Positions 1 to 9,764 of a stretch of DNA of 64,000 nucleotides are shown in pieces. Numbering within the stretch: position 1 is the first letter of the stretch; each line of letters starts with the position of its first letter. The DNA is from Prunus persica (Eukaryota; Streptophyta; Magnoliopsida; Rosales; Rosaceae): positions 21,638,462 to 21,702,461 of the forward strand of contig NC_034015.1 in the NCBI RefSeq assembly GCF_000346465.2. The letters run 5' to 3'. The notes beneath the pieces are model-generated. The model was not told where the DNA came from. It ran no database searches and saw nothing but the letters and a program-made list of their open reading frames with translations. Made by a program: the position numbers and the translations under genes.

Positions 1-1
1 A

Positions 2-286
2 CCTGGTTCTTTGCTGGGTTTGGTAGTCCCCGAGGCATTGTCACCAGCACAAGCCCCAAGCCCAGCTCTTCAAGCTTCCAATGTCGCTGACCCCCCCCTT
101 CCTGAAGTGGTGAAGAAAAGCGACACCAGCCCACCACCCTCCAGCAGTAGCTCTGATTCAACTGATTCCGGCTCCAAATCGACACCTGCTCCTGGATCTC
201 CTGAAAAGTCAAGTGCTTTCGCAAATGCTGCCAATCTTTGTCTTTCCTTAGTTGCCATAGTGGTTCTCGCTTTGCTGGCAAATTAA
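2..286 (+). CDS. C-terminal part of a GPI-anchored Pro/Ser-rich secreted protein (partial, cut by window edge)
   Basis: The window opens inside an open frame that ends at a TAA at 284-286. The readable 94 or so residues are a linker rich in Pro, Ser, Ala and Thr, with Ala-Pro/Ser-Pro pairs of the kind that carry arabinogalactan in plant cell-wall proteins. A small-residue stretch and a final hydrophobic tail (LCLSLVAIVVLALLAN) follow, with no basic residues after it. That is the layout of a GPI-attachment signal. Known families with this tail include GPI-anchored lipid-transfer proteins (LTPG/xylogen type), early-nodulin-like and classical AGPs. The diagnostic N-terminal domain lies outside the window, so I cannot choose between them. 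An LTPG-like protein is my guess. The true exon start is not visible. Confidence 0.6.
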   Translation, partial: PGSLLGLVVPEALSPAQAPSPALQASNVADPPLPEVVKKSDTSPPPSSSSSDSTDSGSKSTPAPGSPEKSSAFANAANLCLSLVAIVVLALLAN

Positions 287-1677
287 GTAACCTTGGCCTT
301 GAGCTTCTAAGATTACGTGAGTCTGTAATATACTTGCATAATTTATATAGTATAGTAAATATCGCAAATTAGACAGATTTATTCTGACTAGTTAAATTTA
401 TATCAATTCAATTATGTTGTTTTCAAGATTCCATTCAATTCATACCTACCAGTCAATCAACTCAAACCAACAACACTAATCTGATTTTTTTCATTAACCA
501 TATCCCTTACCCTTATTAAGATCAACTTGATATCAAGTAAAGGTCAAAATTTTATTACATCATTGGATCAGGTTGAGCATTTAACATGGTAAAAGGTATA
601 AACTTCTACCAAGGGTTATGGGTCGCTCGCTCTTAATTTTCCAAGCAAAATTTAAAAATAAAAATAAAAACAGGGGAAAAATAATAATATTCGATCAAAT
701 ATGGAAATCAATGAAGAGACAACGAGGCTCAGATTCGCCTTTTTTCAGACAAAAGAGGAAGGAAACGCAGCCTTCCATGGCTGCGACCACGGGCGCCACC
801 TGTGGATGAAAGGACAGAATAGTCATTTTCACCGACAGATCAACCGGGTCGCCCCGCCAAGGAAACCGGGTCACCATTTCCACGGTCTGGTTTTACAGAA
901 GCTATAAATATCATCACCGCCTCTTGACTTTCGGTAACTATTACAGAGAGAGAGAGAGAGAGTGAGAAAAGAAGAAGAAGAAGAAGAAGATGATGATGAT
1001 GATGAGGAAGAGGGAGAGAGAGAGAGGGCTGTTTGGTTGCATCGCATGTAACATAAGGTTGGGTGAAAATCATCGGCTCCGCTGACATTCAGAGAGGGGG
1101 CAACCAACCCTCAGGAACACCCCAAACGGCCTCCCTGAGAGCAAAGCCTCATTCTTAAACTAATGAGCCTTAAACCCTAACCCTCTGCTGCCTCAGGCCT
1201 ATTTTATAATGCTCCGGACTTGAGGGAAGGGTATTTTGGTCAGTCTGGTATCATGAAACTTTCTGAGACACGAGATATTTGGACTCAATTTGTCTTTGGG
1301 TTTTCATAATTTTAACTTGAGAAGAAGTTGCAAAACAGTGCTATTTCTGTTATATACAAAATTTTCTCCTTATTTTACCTACTTATTTGGCCCCTATTTT
1401 GGATAATATAGATTAAGTTGGGTATTTGTTATTTCTTTTTAAATTTCAGATTCGTCCCGTCTTGTAACCGAAAGAAAAAAGTTGGTAACTGGTATGAGAG
1501 TCCAGAATTTAACATGCATAATAAATATGCAAAAACGTTTTGTTACCATTAACTATAGAAATCGGAAGTCCATAATTTGCATTTGGCAATGGCTTAGAAT
1601 CTTCTACTGAACACCACTAACAGGACTTCTCAATCTCATAATCTCAATGACAAAATTTTTTCCTTGTCCATTGAAAT
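287..1677. other. Intergenic region between two convergent genes; no gene recognised
   Basis: This holds the 3' UTR of the left partial gene and the 3' flank of ABCI1, which points towards it. Around 900-1200 lies a transcript-like stretch: a TATAAAT-like motif near 903, followed by a purine-rich GA/GAA/GAT repeat and a more GC-rich block. The short open frames over it are low-complexity repeat translations. I found no known miRNA, tRNA or snoRNA signature. Confidence 0.5.
942..1027. repeat. Compound purine microsatellite (GA)n-(GAA)n-(GAT)n-(GA)n
   Basis: Consecutive GA, GAA, GAT and GA runs. All ORFs crossing it are poly-Ser or His-rich artefacts of the repeat. Confidence 0.9.
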
Positions 1678-2364
1678 TCAAAAATCCGAACGATCAAGCA
1701 TATCTACCAGAGTCATCCTCCTTGGGAACCTAGGTGGCAGCCTCAAATACATGGCATCTTCAATCTCAATTGGCTGATGTGTTGCCACAATCACAATTCC
1801 ACCTTTCTTCCTATGCTCTGCAATGATATATTCAAGCAACTTCAGCCCCTCAGTGTCCAAAGCAACAGAAGGCTCATCAAGCAACCAGATTGGCCTATCC
1901 ATTGCCAGCAACCTCGCGAGCTGCAGCCTTTTCCGCTGCCCCATAGACAGCATTCTTGCTTTCTCCTTTGCCAGTCTCCCAAGCCCCATCAGCTCCAAAG
2001 CTGGCATTGAATTCCCCTGCTTGCCTTCAAGAACTTCAAACCACTGAACATTGTCCAGAACTGTGAACTTCTCCTTCACAGCATCTTTAAGGGAGAGCCA
2101 GTTAAGTTGAAGCTTGTACTGGTGGAAAACACCTGAATCTGTGATGTCATGGCCGTTCCACAGGACCTGACCAGCTGAAGGACGAGAAAATCCAGCCAAC
2201 ATACGCAGGAAGGTAGTCTTGCCTGAGCCATTAGTGCCCATCAGTACAAGTGCTCCACCATCATGAATGGAGGCATTTACATGTCTCAAGATTTGTTGGG
2301 CATTCCTCATGCAAGAGACATTGTCGAGAAGGAGACGGGGAAGCGGGGGCTTTCTGAGAGACAT
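1678..2364 (-). CDS. ABCI1: ABC transporter I family member 1, CcmA-type ATPase of mitochondrial cytochrome c maturation
   Basis: A soluble ABC ATPase of 228 residues, the family's usual length in plants (about 229). It is the ATP-hydrolysing subunit of the CcmAB complex of system I cytochrome c maturation at the mitochondrial inner membrane. It is known to drive release of holo-CcmE with haem rather than haem transport itself. Visible motifs: Walker A GTNGSGKTT (about 43-51), signature LSMGQ (about 139-143), Walker B IWLLDEP (about 159-165) directly followed by the catalytic Glu region, and the switch His in ATHQP (about 196). The coding frame is one exon. Its ATG is preceded by a plausible 3' splice site at about 2387, so the 5' leader is spliced. 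There is no membrane segment, as expected, since CcmB supplies it and is usually mitochondrially encoded in plants. Confidence 0.95.
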   Translation of the reverse strand: MSLRKPPLPRLLLDNVSCMRNAQQILRHVNASIHDGGALVLMGTNGSGKTTFLRMLAGFSRPSAGQVLWNGHDITDSGVFHQYKLQLNWLSLKDAVKEKFTVLDNVQWFEVLEGKQGNSMPALELMGLGRLAKEKARMLSMGQRKRLQLARLLAMDRPIWLLDEPSVALDTEGLKLLEYIIAEHRKKGGIVIVATHQPIEIEDAMYLRLPPRFPRRMTLVDMLDRSDF

Positions 2365-3650
2365 CAGGGTCTATGAAACAGGAAAACTGCAGCTAATGCT
2401 AGACTATCAAAGAACTTTTGAAGTGTTTATTATCTGCAGTTGATGTTCAAGTGTTTATTATAGCTGTAATCAGAAAATTTCTCTAAGAAAGTTAAGGAAA
2501 ATAAGGAGAGGAGAGTTATACTTGGAATCAACGGATGAAGCAAAAGAACATGTTGAAAATCAAAACTCAAGGTTTAATTTTTCTCTGAACAAAACTAAAA
2601 TCAAACTGTAATTGCATCAGGAGGAACGGAGCAAATTTGAATGCAATGCAGTATCGTCATAGAAAGTTTTAACCCAAATGAAAAGAAGAAAATCCATTGC
2701 AAACTTTCCTGAACGATTTGATTACTATATCGTCTGAATAAAATGCAAAAATCAAGAGAAACGCGATCCACATATGGATTGGCATAACAAAACACAAGCA
2801 TCTGGGTATTATCCATAATCATGCAGACAGATTCACTGGGAAAACAAATAAAAACACATCAGAATTCTCATTGAATCAAACACAAACAGAGGCAAACAAG
2901 ACAGACTGAAGCACAATATGTTATCTAATTAAATAGAAAAGTTAATTGAATAATTAAATTTCATAAAGTCACACAATTTTGCAAAATTAAACAAAGCGGC
3001 GAGGTCAAAAAGGGTTTTTATTTTTATTTTATTTTTATTTTTATTTGAATAATAAAAACCCCATTTGGGATTGATGTTCATATTGGGTATGACAGTAACG
3101 GATTCAAAAAGTCAAAAGAGCCAAGCAGATGTGAGGCAGACGCTGATGAAAAGGAAGAGCAGCTGGTGCAAGCAGAAGGAAAAATTGAACTCAAATCAAC
3201 TCAACCTATAACTTTCATTTTGTAATATTTTTCACACTTCTTTCTGCCAGAAAGAAAGTAAACAATTCCATGAAAAACTAAAGAAACTAAAAAGGATGAC
3301 TTACCGGCGATAGCTCAGTGAGTCAGTGCTGGCGAAACAGTCACAGATGGGGATTCATTTTATCTAATTACCATTTGAACACCAGCCAGAGATCATGAAT
3401 TCGAAAGAGGAAAATCAAAGTTACAGAGAATGTGCAATACCCAGAAACCAAAACACATTAAAATTGCAAAAACTTATCAAAGAATAAGACTTTATACTAT
3501 TAAGTGAGAAGTGAAACCTGGTTGCTGGAGCGTCAAGGTAAGCTTCGTCGTGAGTGAGATCAGATGCGACGATAAGTAATTGTAAAGAAAGAAGGGAGGG
3601 AGAGAGCTGAAAACAAATGGGGTCTGATTTGAGTTTGGGTTAATTTGGGT
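2365..3650 (-). other. Probable spliced 5' leader of ABCI1
   Basis: On the minus strand, a TTAGCTGCAG acceptor ends at 2387 and a strong donor (CGCCG/GTAAGTC) lies at 3304/3305, suggesting a 0.9-kb leader intron. Another donor-like CAACCAG/GTTTCA near 3519 suggests a further leader exon, with transcription starting near 3550-3640 in a GA-rich stretch. No coding potential seen. Inferred from splice signals only. Confidence 0.4.
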
Positions 3651-4243
3651 GGTATGGCTATCGGGTGGGTCTCTCTAGTTGGGTAATATCCATTTAACTT
3701 TTTCACCAAAAAATACTTCTATAATCTTTTGGGCTTTTTTTGTTTAATTGCACTTTACTTTTTCACAAAAAAATAAATACAATTTATTTCCTATTCTCTC
3801 GTTGATAAATTTAACAAGTTATGATTTGATGTGATACTGGTCTTGGTCATAAATTTTTCATCTTTTTTTGTTTGTTTAATAACTAGCGATTAGCATTTTT
3901 CTCTGTGCTGTGATTTTTTTATTTTTTTATTTTTTTATAGAATCTCTGTGCCTACGATTCAAAATTATGATATTTTTTTCTGTAATCGCTATTTTTTAAC
4001 AACCTGGGTTTCCATTAATCTGCTTAGTACTAAAGCGAGGCGATAGAGTATATGTGAAAAAGCAAAGAAAAAGGAGGAGGAGGCGGCTTATAGAAAGCAG
4101 AAATTGTAAAGGAGACTTCAATAGAATAGTAATGAAAGGAAAGAAATTGCAATTGTCATTCGGCCTGCCGTTTACAAAAGGCACATTACATATTTATAGT
4201 TGCAAACAAGGAAACCTAGATGATTGGTCCTCTTGAACACAAT

Positions 4244-7052
4244 TTACATGATCTCCTTACCCCTCTGATGGAGTACAGATTTATGCACAACTTCCCCACC
4301 TGAGCTAACAAAGTAGGTTACCTGCAGCCCAAAATAAGGAAAGAACAAATGTATCAAACATGATAAACAAGGGATACCTTTTTAATAAAATAAAGCTGTA
4401 ATGAAACAGCACAAGAAATGAATACCCACAATCTCTAGTGTGCTGACTCTATGAAGAAGAAACCCATCCTCCATTTGGCCCGTGTTCCCAAGGTAGCTCA
4501 GGCTGTGTCGTCGGACACTGCTAGCACAACCCTGCGCACTTAAGTATGCATTCTGGAGAATAACATGTATTGGTGAGGAGAGGACTTGGGAGTCAGATTT
4601 GGCATTTTAATTGGAATCGGTGCAGAAATAAGGTATTAGTGAATACCAAAAAAAAAAAAATCTTACCACTTCAAATTTCATAAAAATAAGTTGTAGAGAC
4701 TCAAAAACTTTCTTTGCTCCCATTCCCTCCTCACCATCTTCACAAATAGCCAATGGGTGGAATCCAACGACTATGCGCCTATATGGCAATACAAGCCAGT
4801 TAGACATTGGAAGATTAGTTATCACTTTCTGAAAAAAAAAAATCTCAAGGAGCGAGGCTAATTGGAAACCCATTCTTAAAGTCATATCTTCTATACTGCA
4901 GAAATTCCAGTTCATGTAAGCATCAGAATGAAAACCAAAATTTTAGAGTTGGATTGCAAAAATAACAGCTTCAAAACAGAAACAATATGAGTCATGAAAT
5001 ATCAATTATCAGAAAACACCAAAATTGAAAGAACATTTCACAATTTCTTCAAGCTTTTTTGTGTTTTTAAGATATTGCTAGCACATAAGATCAGAAAAGC
5101 CAAGAACATAAATCAACTACAAATAGCAGGGCCAAACAACTAATTAATTTTACCAGTTACTACTGGTTGCTTCTAGTGTCCTTTTCAGCCAATGTAACTG
5201 ATTGTTTCCGAACCCACCTAATGATCCGGTGCCCTTCACGTTGAAAATAAGTTCAAGTAAGAAAGTAGAACAAAAAGCTACATATATACAGCAACCGTGT
5301 ATAAATATATAAATAGATGATAATATACATATATATATATATATATATATCAACCCTTGGATGAACTGCCAGTCAAGAAAAGAAGGAAATCTATACAGGA
5401 CATCTTTATATGACTTGAAGAAAAAAATAAAGATAAAAAAAACTCCTAAGTCATTAAACAGACAAACAGCTTAGAAAGCTTACACAAAATAGGATCGGAT
5501 AGATAAAATTGAAAAACAAAATAGTACATACCTGTAACAATCCAGTATCCACCACAATGACATCTAAGGTTTTCTCGTAAGGTAAATTGATCTTCTTTTG
5601 GAAGTAACCTCCTCCGTGTCTTTCTGAAACTCTAGTGGTGTACCTACAAGTGCTACTATTCATGCCTTAACCAGGAAAAAATAAACAACAGTGCAAACAG
5701 CATAGCTGAACCTCAGACTCGGCAATAAGAACATTATATTAGATTAATGTACCCAATTCAAAGAATATTACATAGAGGATAGCATACCAGGGAAGTTTCA
5801 GTGATGAGAAAAGCAGGGTACCCTGTAAAAGAATATATCCACCATTGTTACCAACAGTTGAAAGGAACAACTTCTAGTCTTCAACAATTGTAATCTATCA
5901 ACTTTATCCATTTTGTTGAAGTACATAGTGTTAAGAGTATGTAGATCTAGGATTGTGACAAGTGTCACTTAGTCATTGACTGATGCAGACTAGAAGTTGG
6001 TCCTTTGAATCAGAAAGAGCCTTATAAAGCTTAACTCTCTGTATTGTATGGTAATCTGAGAAATAATACATAAAAGTTCATCTTCTTCTTAATTGTCTCT
6101 CTATTTCAGTTTCGTTAACATGGTATCAAGAGCCAACAGAGAGTTAAGCTTTATAAGGCTCTAACTGATTACAACAGCTTACTAACTAATTCTAACATCA
6201 GTCAATGACTAAGTAACACTTGTCACAATCCTAGATCTACATACTCTAACACATAGAATATACCTCCATTTATGATTAATCCCATCATATTAAGATTCTT
6301 AAAAGATCCTTCTTCCATGTTGAGAGATACATACTTACAATAATCAAGCAGAATGGTGGCTTTGCAGCTCAAATGTTTTGAGGAAAAAAACAACCTTACA
6401 TTCTGCATGAGCGGATCATCTTTCCCAAGATCACTAATGTCCACCACGAACTTTGCCTTGTACTTCTTTACCACCTTCTCCATCTTTATCAACAAGAAGA
6501 ACCACAATTAATCCAGGGAAAATATTGTCAAGGCCCTCACAACTCTGCTCACTTAAAGTAATCAAAGGAAAAAGTGGAAACAAGATTCCTCTGCAAACAA
6601 TATCATAGTACTACTCCCACAGAAACAGAGGTAACTATCCGGCCATTCAGCTGAGCCTTTCATTTAGCACCAAAACAAAACCACACATGTATAACGTAGA
6701 TTATTTCCTTCAAGTTTCCCCATATTTCCTAACATTAACAACAATCATATCCGCCAAGATAGCATTAGGGGAGATAAAAATCTTCGCTTTATAGAATATA
6801 GGCCAAATTCCTTACTTTGATTATTCAAGAAGCATTATAACTTAAGAAACTGACCTGTTTGAGAAGATGGGTCTGTTGATTGAGAGGTCTGAAGCCCCCT
6901 CCAACGCTAATAAAGTAAAGATCAAGGGGTCTCGTCCCATTTGTACCATGGTACATAGGCTTCTGAGGCTGACCCAGTTGAAAAGCAAGGTAGAGACTAA
7001 AGCACAAACATGCCTGCGCCACCAAAGTAGGAACCCAAGAGGGTTTTTCCAT
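4244..7052 (-). CDS. Purple-acid-phosphatase-like (calcineurin-fold) protein lacking most metal ligands; 8 exons
   Basis: Rebuilt exons: 7052-6855, 6483-6400, 5822-5788, 5643-5532, 5233-5154, 4778-4667, 4552-4430, 4321-4244. All have GT-AG borders and phases close, giving 273 residues and a TAA stop. Residues about 6-26 form one hydrophobic segment (signal anchor). The rest follows the tartrate-resistant/purple acid phosphatase layout in order: LDLYFISV, LKLPWY, LDVIVVDTG, NNQLHWLKRTL, NWRIVVGFHPL. The metal-binding motifs have decayed: GDxG reads VGGGF, GDN-Y reads SDLGK, GNHD reads RVSER, GHHP reads GFHP, and GHDH reads SAQGC. I count one of seven ligands kept. Frames, splice sites and hydrophobic core are intact, so it looks like a maintained pseudoenzyme rather than a dead copy. 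A scaffold or regulatory role is inference. The N-terminal ATG was chosen because it begins the hydrophobic anchor. Confidence 0.75.
5929..6251. mobile_element. Palindromic LTR-derived insertion with 5-bp target-site duplication, in an intron
   Basis: A 323-bp insertion flanked by CATAG (5924-5928 and 6252-6256). The left part, 5929-6121, looks like a short Copia-type LTR (TGTTA...TTAACA). It is followed directly by TGGTATCAAGAGCC, close to the initiator-tRNA-Met primer-binding site of Copia elements. From about 6134 the sequence runs as an inverted copy of the first half of the same LTR, ending TAACA. The right end is thus a second LTR 5' end facing inwards. It lies between exons 2 and 3 of the phosphatase-like gene. 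Confidence 0.75.
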
Positions 7053-7294
7053 TCGATAACAATCTCACTCACTGCCTCTCTTTCTGCTCGGTAAGATTAA
7101 GCTAGTACAGATCTGAATATTGTTGATGAACCTGCACTGCACATGATGTGCACGCACTTCACTGTGAGTCTCGGGAAAACCACACAAAATGACTTGATTT
7201 TGAGGGTATATATATTCCATTTCCATTTATTTTCAGCATCTAAAGTTTATCCTATGCTATATTGATGCTGACATATACTCCATTATTCATTATT

Positions 7295-7391
7295 GATGAT
7301 GAACACGTCTTAAGATTCTGTGAAGGTTCCAACCTAAGAAGTTTCGATGATGAACACGTCTTAAGATGATGTGAGATTTGAGAAGTTTCGT
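7295..7391. repeat. Two-copy tandem repeat, 51-bp period
   Basis: GATGATGAACACGTCTTAAG recurs at 7295 and 7346, with similar following sequence (AAGAAGTTTC versus GAGAAGTTTC). It lies about 250 bp upstream of the phosphatase-like gene's ATG. Confidence 0.75.
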
Positions 7392-7415
7392 CTGTGTCTC
7401 GGTATTATTTATTAA

Positions 7416-8117
7416 AGAGCATCTACAATCATGTTATTTATTTTTTAGTTAAAATTTAGCTAAAAATATATAAAAGTTATTTTAGAAACTTTTTATAAAA
7501 TTTGAACTCTAATCATATTTCCTAGTTTAGAGAGTCATAAATACCATAATTATTTTTTAATTCAATATAATTGGTCCATCTCTATACAAAATAATATAAA
7601 AAAATAATTTACATTAATTAAAAGTTTAAAATATGCATAAAACAAAGCAACATTAAATTATAGGGAACCATCAGGAGTTCTTTTTCTCTCCTTAGATTTA
7701 GGATCTCTTAGAACATCAATAATCATGCTCTCTATTTTTTAGTTAAAATTTAGCTAAAAACACTATAAAGCTATTTTAGGAGCTCTTTATAAAATTTCAA
7801 CTTCAACCATACTCCCTAGTTTAAAGAGTCATAAATATTTTTAATAAATTTTAATTCAAATTTTGAATAAAGTGTAGACACAAAAGCAATAATAAAAAAT
7901 AGTTGGCATTAAATAAATACTTAAAATAATATTAAATATAGAAGCATTTAATTATACGGAGTCATTAGGAGTACTTTCTCTCTCCTCAGATTTAGGAGCT
8001 CATAGAGCTCTCCATATTTTAGGAGCTGAATAGGAAGCATAGTTGGAGGTGGGTTTTTCAATTCCTCCCTAAATTTTAGCTAAGGAGGTGGTTTAGAGAG
8101 CCCATTGTGGATGCTCT
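7416..8117. mobile_element. Tourist-like MITE (PIF/Harbinger type) with an internal partial duplication
   Basis: Starts AGAGCATCTACAAT and ends ATTGTGGATGCTCT, which are near-perfect terminal inverted repeats. It is flanked by TAA on both sides (7413-7415, 8118-8120), the 3-bp target duplication of PIF/Harbinger elements. The first 290 bp or so recur from 7711 (AACATCAATAATCATGCTCT, then the same TTTTTTAGTTAAAATTTAGCT-like body). The unit is thus one element with a duplicated 5' half, or a truncated copy next to a full one. Confidence 0.7.
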
Positions 8118-8120
8118 TAA

Positions 8121-8577
8121 GTATCTCCAGCTGATATGTCAAATTGTCACATGGACATAAAATGACAAAAATTGAATGTTAAAATTCCTCCAATCGAATA
8201 GTCAAATCCTACATGAATTTGAAGATTAGAAGAGATATATCAAAAATAACATATCAAAAAGCTTGATGTCAAATATTATTTTAATATTTTTTTAGTCATG
8301 AACCCCACTATCATTTACTCTCTTTTAAAACTTTATGTATCATATGAGCCCCATTGTTTTTAAAAATATAATAAAATAATATGGTATTGGTTGGGCATTG
8401 CGGGTGGAGTTCAATTTTTTTAGAAGTATCAAATTGTCATATAAGCAATCAAATTCAAATTTGATATCTCCATTAGAAGTTTCCATATTTTAAGAGATGG
8501 ATAGGAAGTATAGTTAAAGTTGTATTTTTTCAATTTATCTAAAAATGTGATTTAAAGAACCCATTGGAGATGCTCTA
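8121..8577. mobile_element. Second, diverged member of the same MITE family
   Basis: Its last 120 bp or so (GGATAGGAAGTATAGTTAAA and the end CCCATTGGAGATGCTCT) match the right end of the element at 7416-8117. Its left end (GTATCTCCAGC) is only a weak inverted match. It abuts the first element, so a cluster of nested copies is likely. Confidence 0.5.
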
Positions 8578-9764
8578 TCCATTATCATCCTAAACAATTT
8601 CACAGCGTTCCTAAAATACTAGGTCGGGTCATCCTTAGTTGTTAGGGTCCCACGTAAAACCAATGGGTTTCCAAGCGAGGTTCTTTCTTTTTTGGTCAAT
8701 CGTCAAAGTACTTTTGTGAAAGAAAAAAAATATTCCCCCTTCTTTTTGGGTGCTAAGGAGGGCTTTTGTGAAGTTTTTAGCCTAGAACTTAGGACACATG
8801 ACCCATTTTGATTCGAACTCAGAACGACAAAACAGTGAAGGGCAATCCAAATCACCAATTGCAGCATCAATTTAACATTCAAAAACGATGAACATATAAA
8901 GAAAAACCAAGCAAAGGATCCGAATCCTATATGTATATATGGAACAGATGGTGACACAAAAGGAAGAATAACAGTGCTCCTTCATGCAACTAACACAGAA
9001 GCACTGGGACACCATAACACGTACAAGAAGAGATTTATGTAATTTAGAATAATACTACTAATTATTCCTTTTTCTATTGTTCAATTAACTTTCTACTAAT
9101 CCGTTGTTCTTAAAACTCACTTGTTCCAAAAATACAAATGGGTTTCAAATGTCGTGTGTTTCAAGCTCACCACCAGTTCTCTGTTTCTTTTAACCAAAAA
9201 GAGAAAAAGGGGTAAAAGAATTTGATCAGGATACAGTATACAGATATAAGTTCTAATTCATTTCACCATCACCGATGAAGTCGTCATCTCCAAACATATT
9301 GGAAAAGCTTCTCTCGTGTCAATTGGCTCCTCACTCATTTTCTTCTGCCTTGAAGCTTCTCGCCTGTATCAAGTTCTTGCGTTGCATCCCATGGCGCAAG
9401 GCTTCTACATAGATCCAATGAACAGCATTTGCCGGGTCCGATCGATGTCCCTCGAATCAGGCCAAGATTATACCTGAGCAACAAAATTAAGAATAGTTGC
9501 TAAAAGCAGTCCTGCGCCACATCAGTGGCCAGTTCAAAGTTACTATCACCAGTATATACAAAAGAAAACATTGATAAGTATGCTGTGGCAGCACGGTTAC
9601 AAGATTATATTACTGCAGTGCAGAGGTACATGGCCTTCTAGGGAACCCTACAAAAACCATTTCAAAACAAGCTGAATGATTGCACTGCAAAGGGAGTTGG
9701 GATGCATAACTTCCCTCGTGCCACAGAAATTCAGCCAACTAACCTAAGTTCCTTAATGTTGGAT
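8578..9764. other. Intergenic region and 3' UTR of the FIP1-like gene
   Basis: No supported gene. Nearest the FIP1 stop (9240-9764) the sequence is less AT-rich. A minus-strand donor-like CTCAG/GTATAATC near 9471 suggests a spliced 3' UTR or an alternative transcript end. Short frames here do not resemble proteins I know. Confidence 0.4.
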
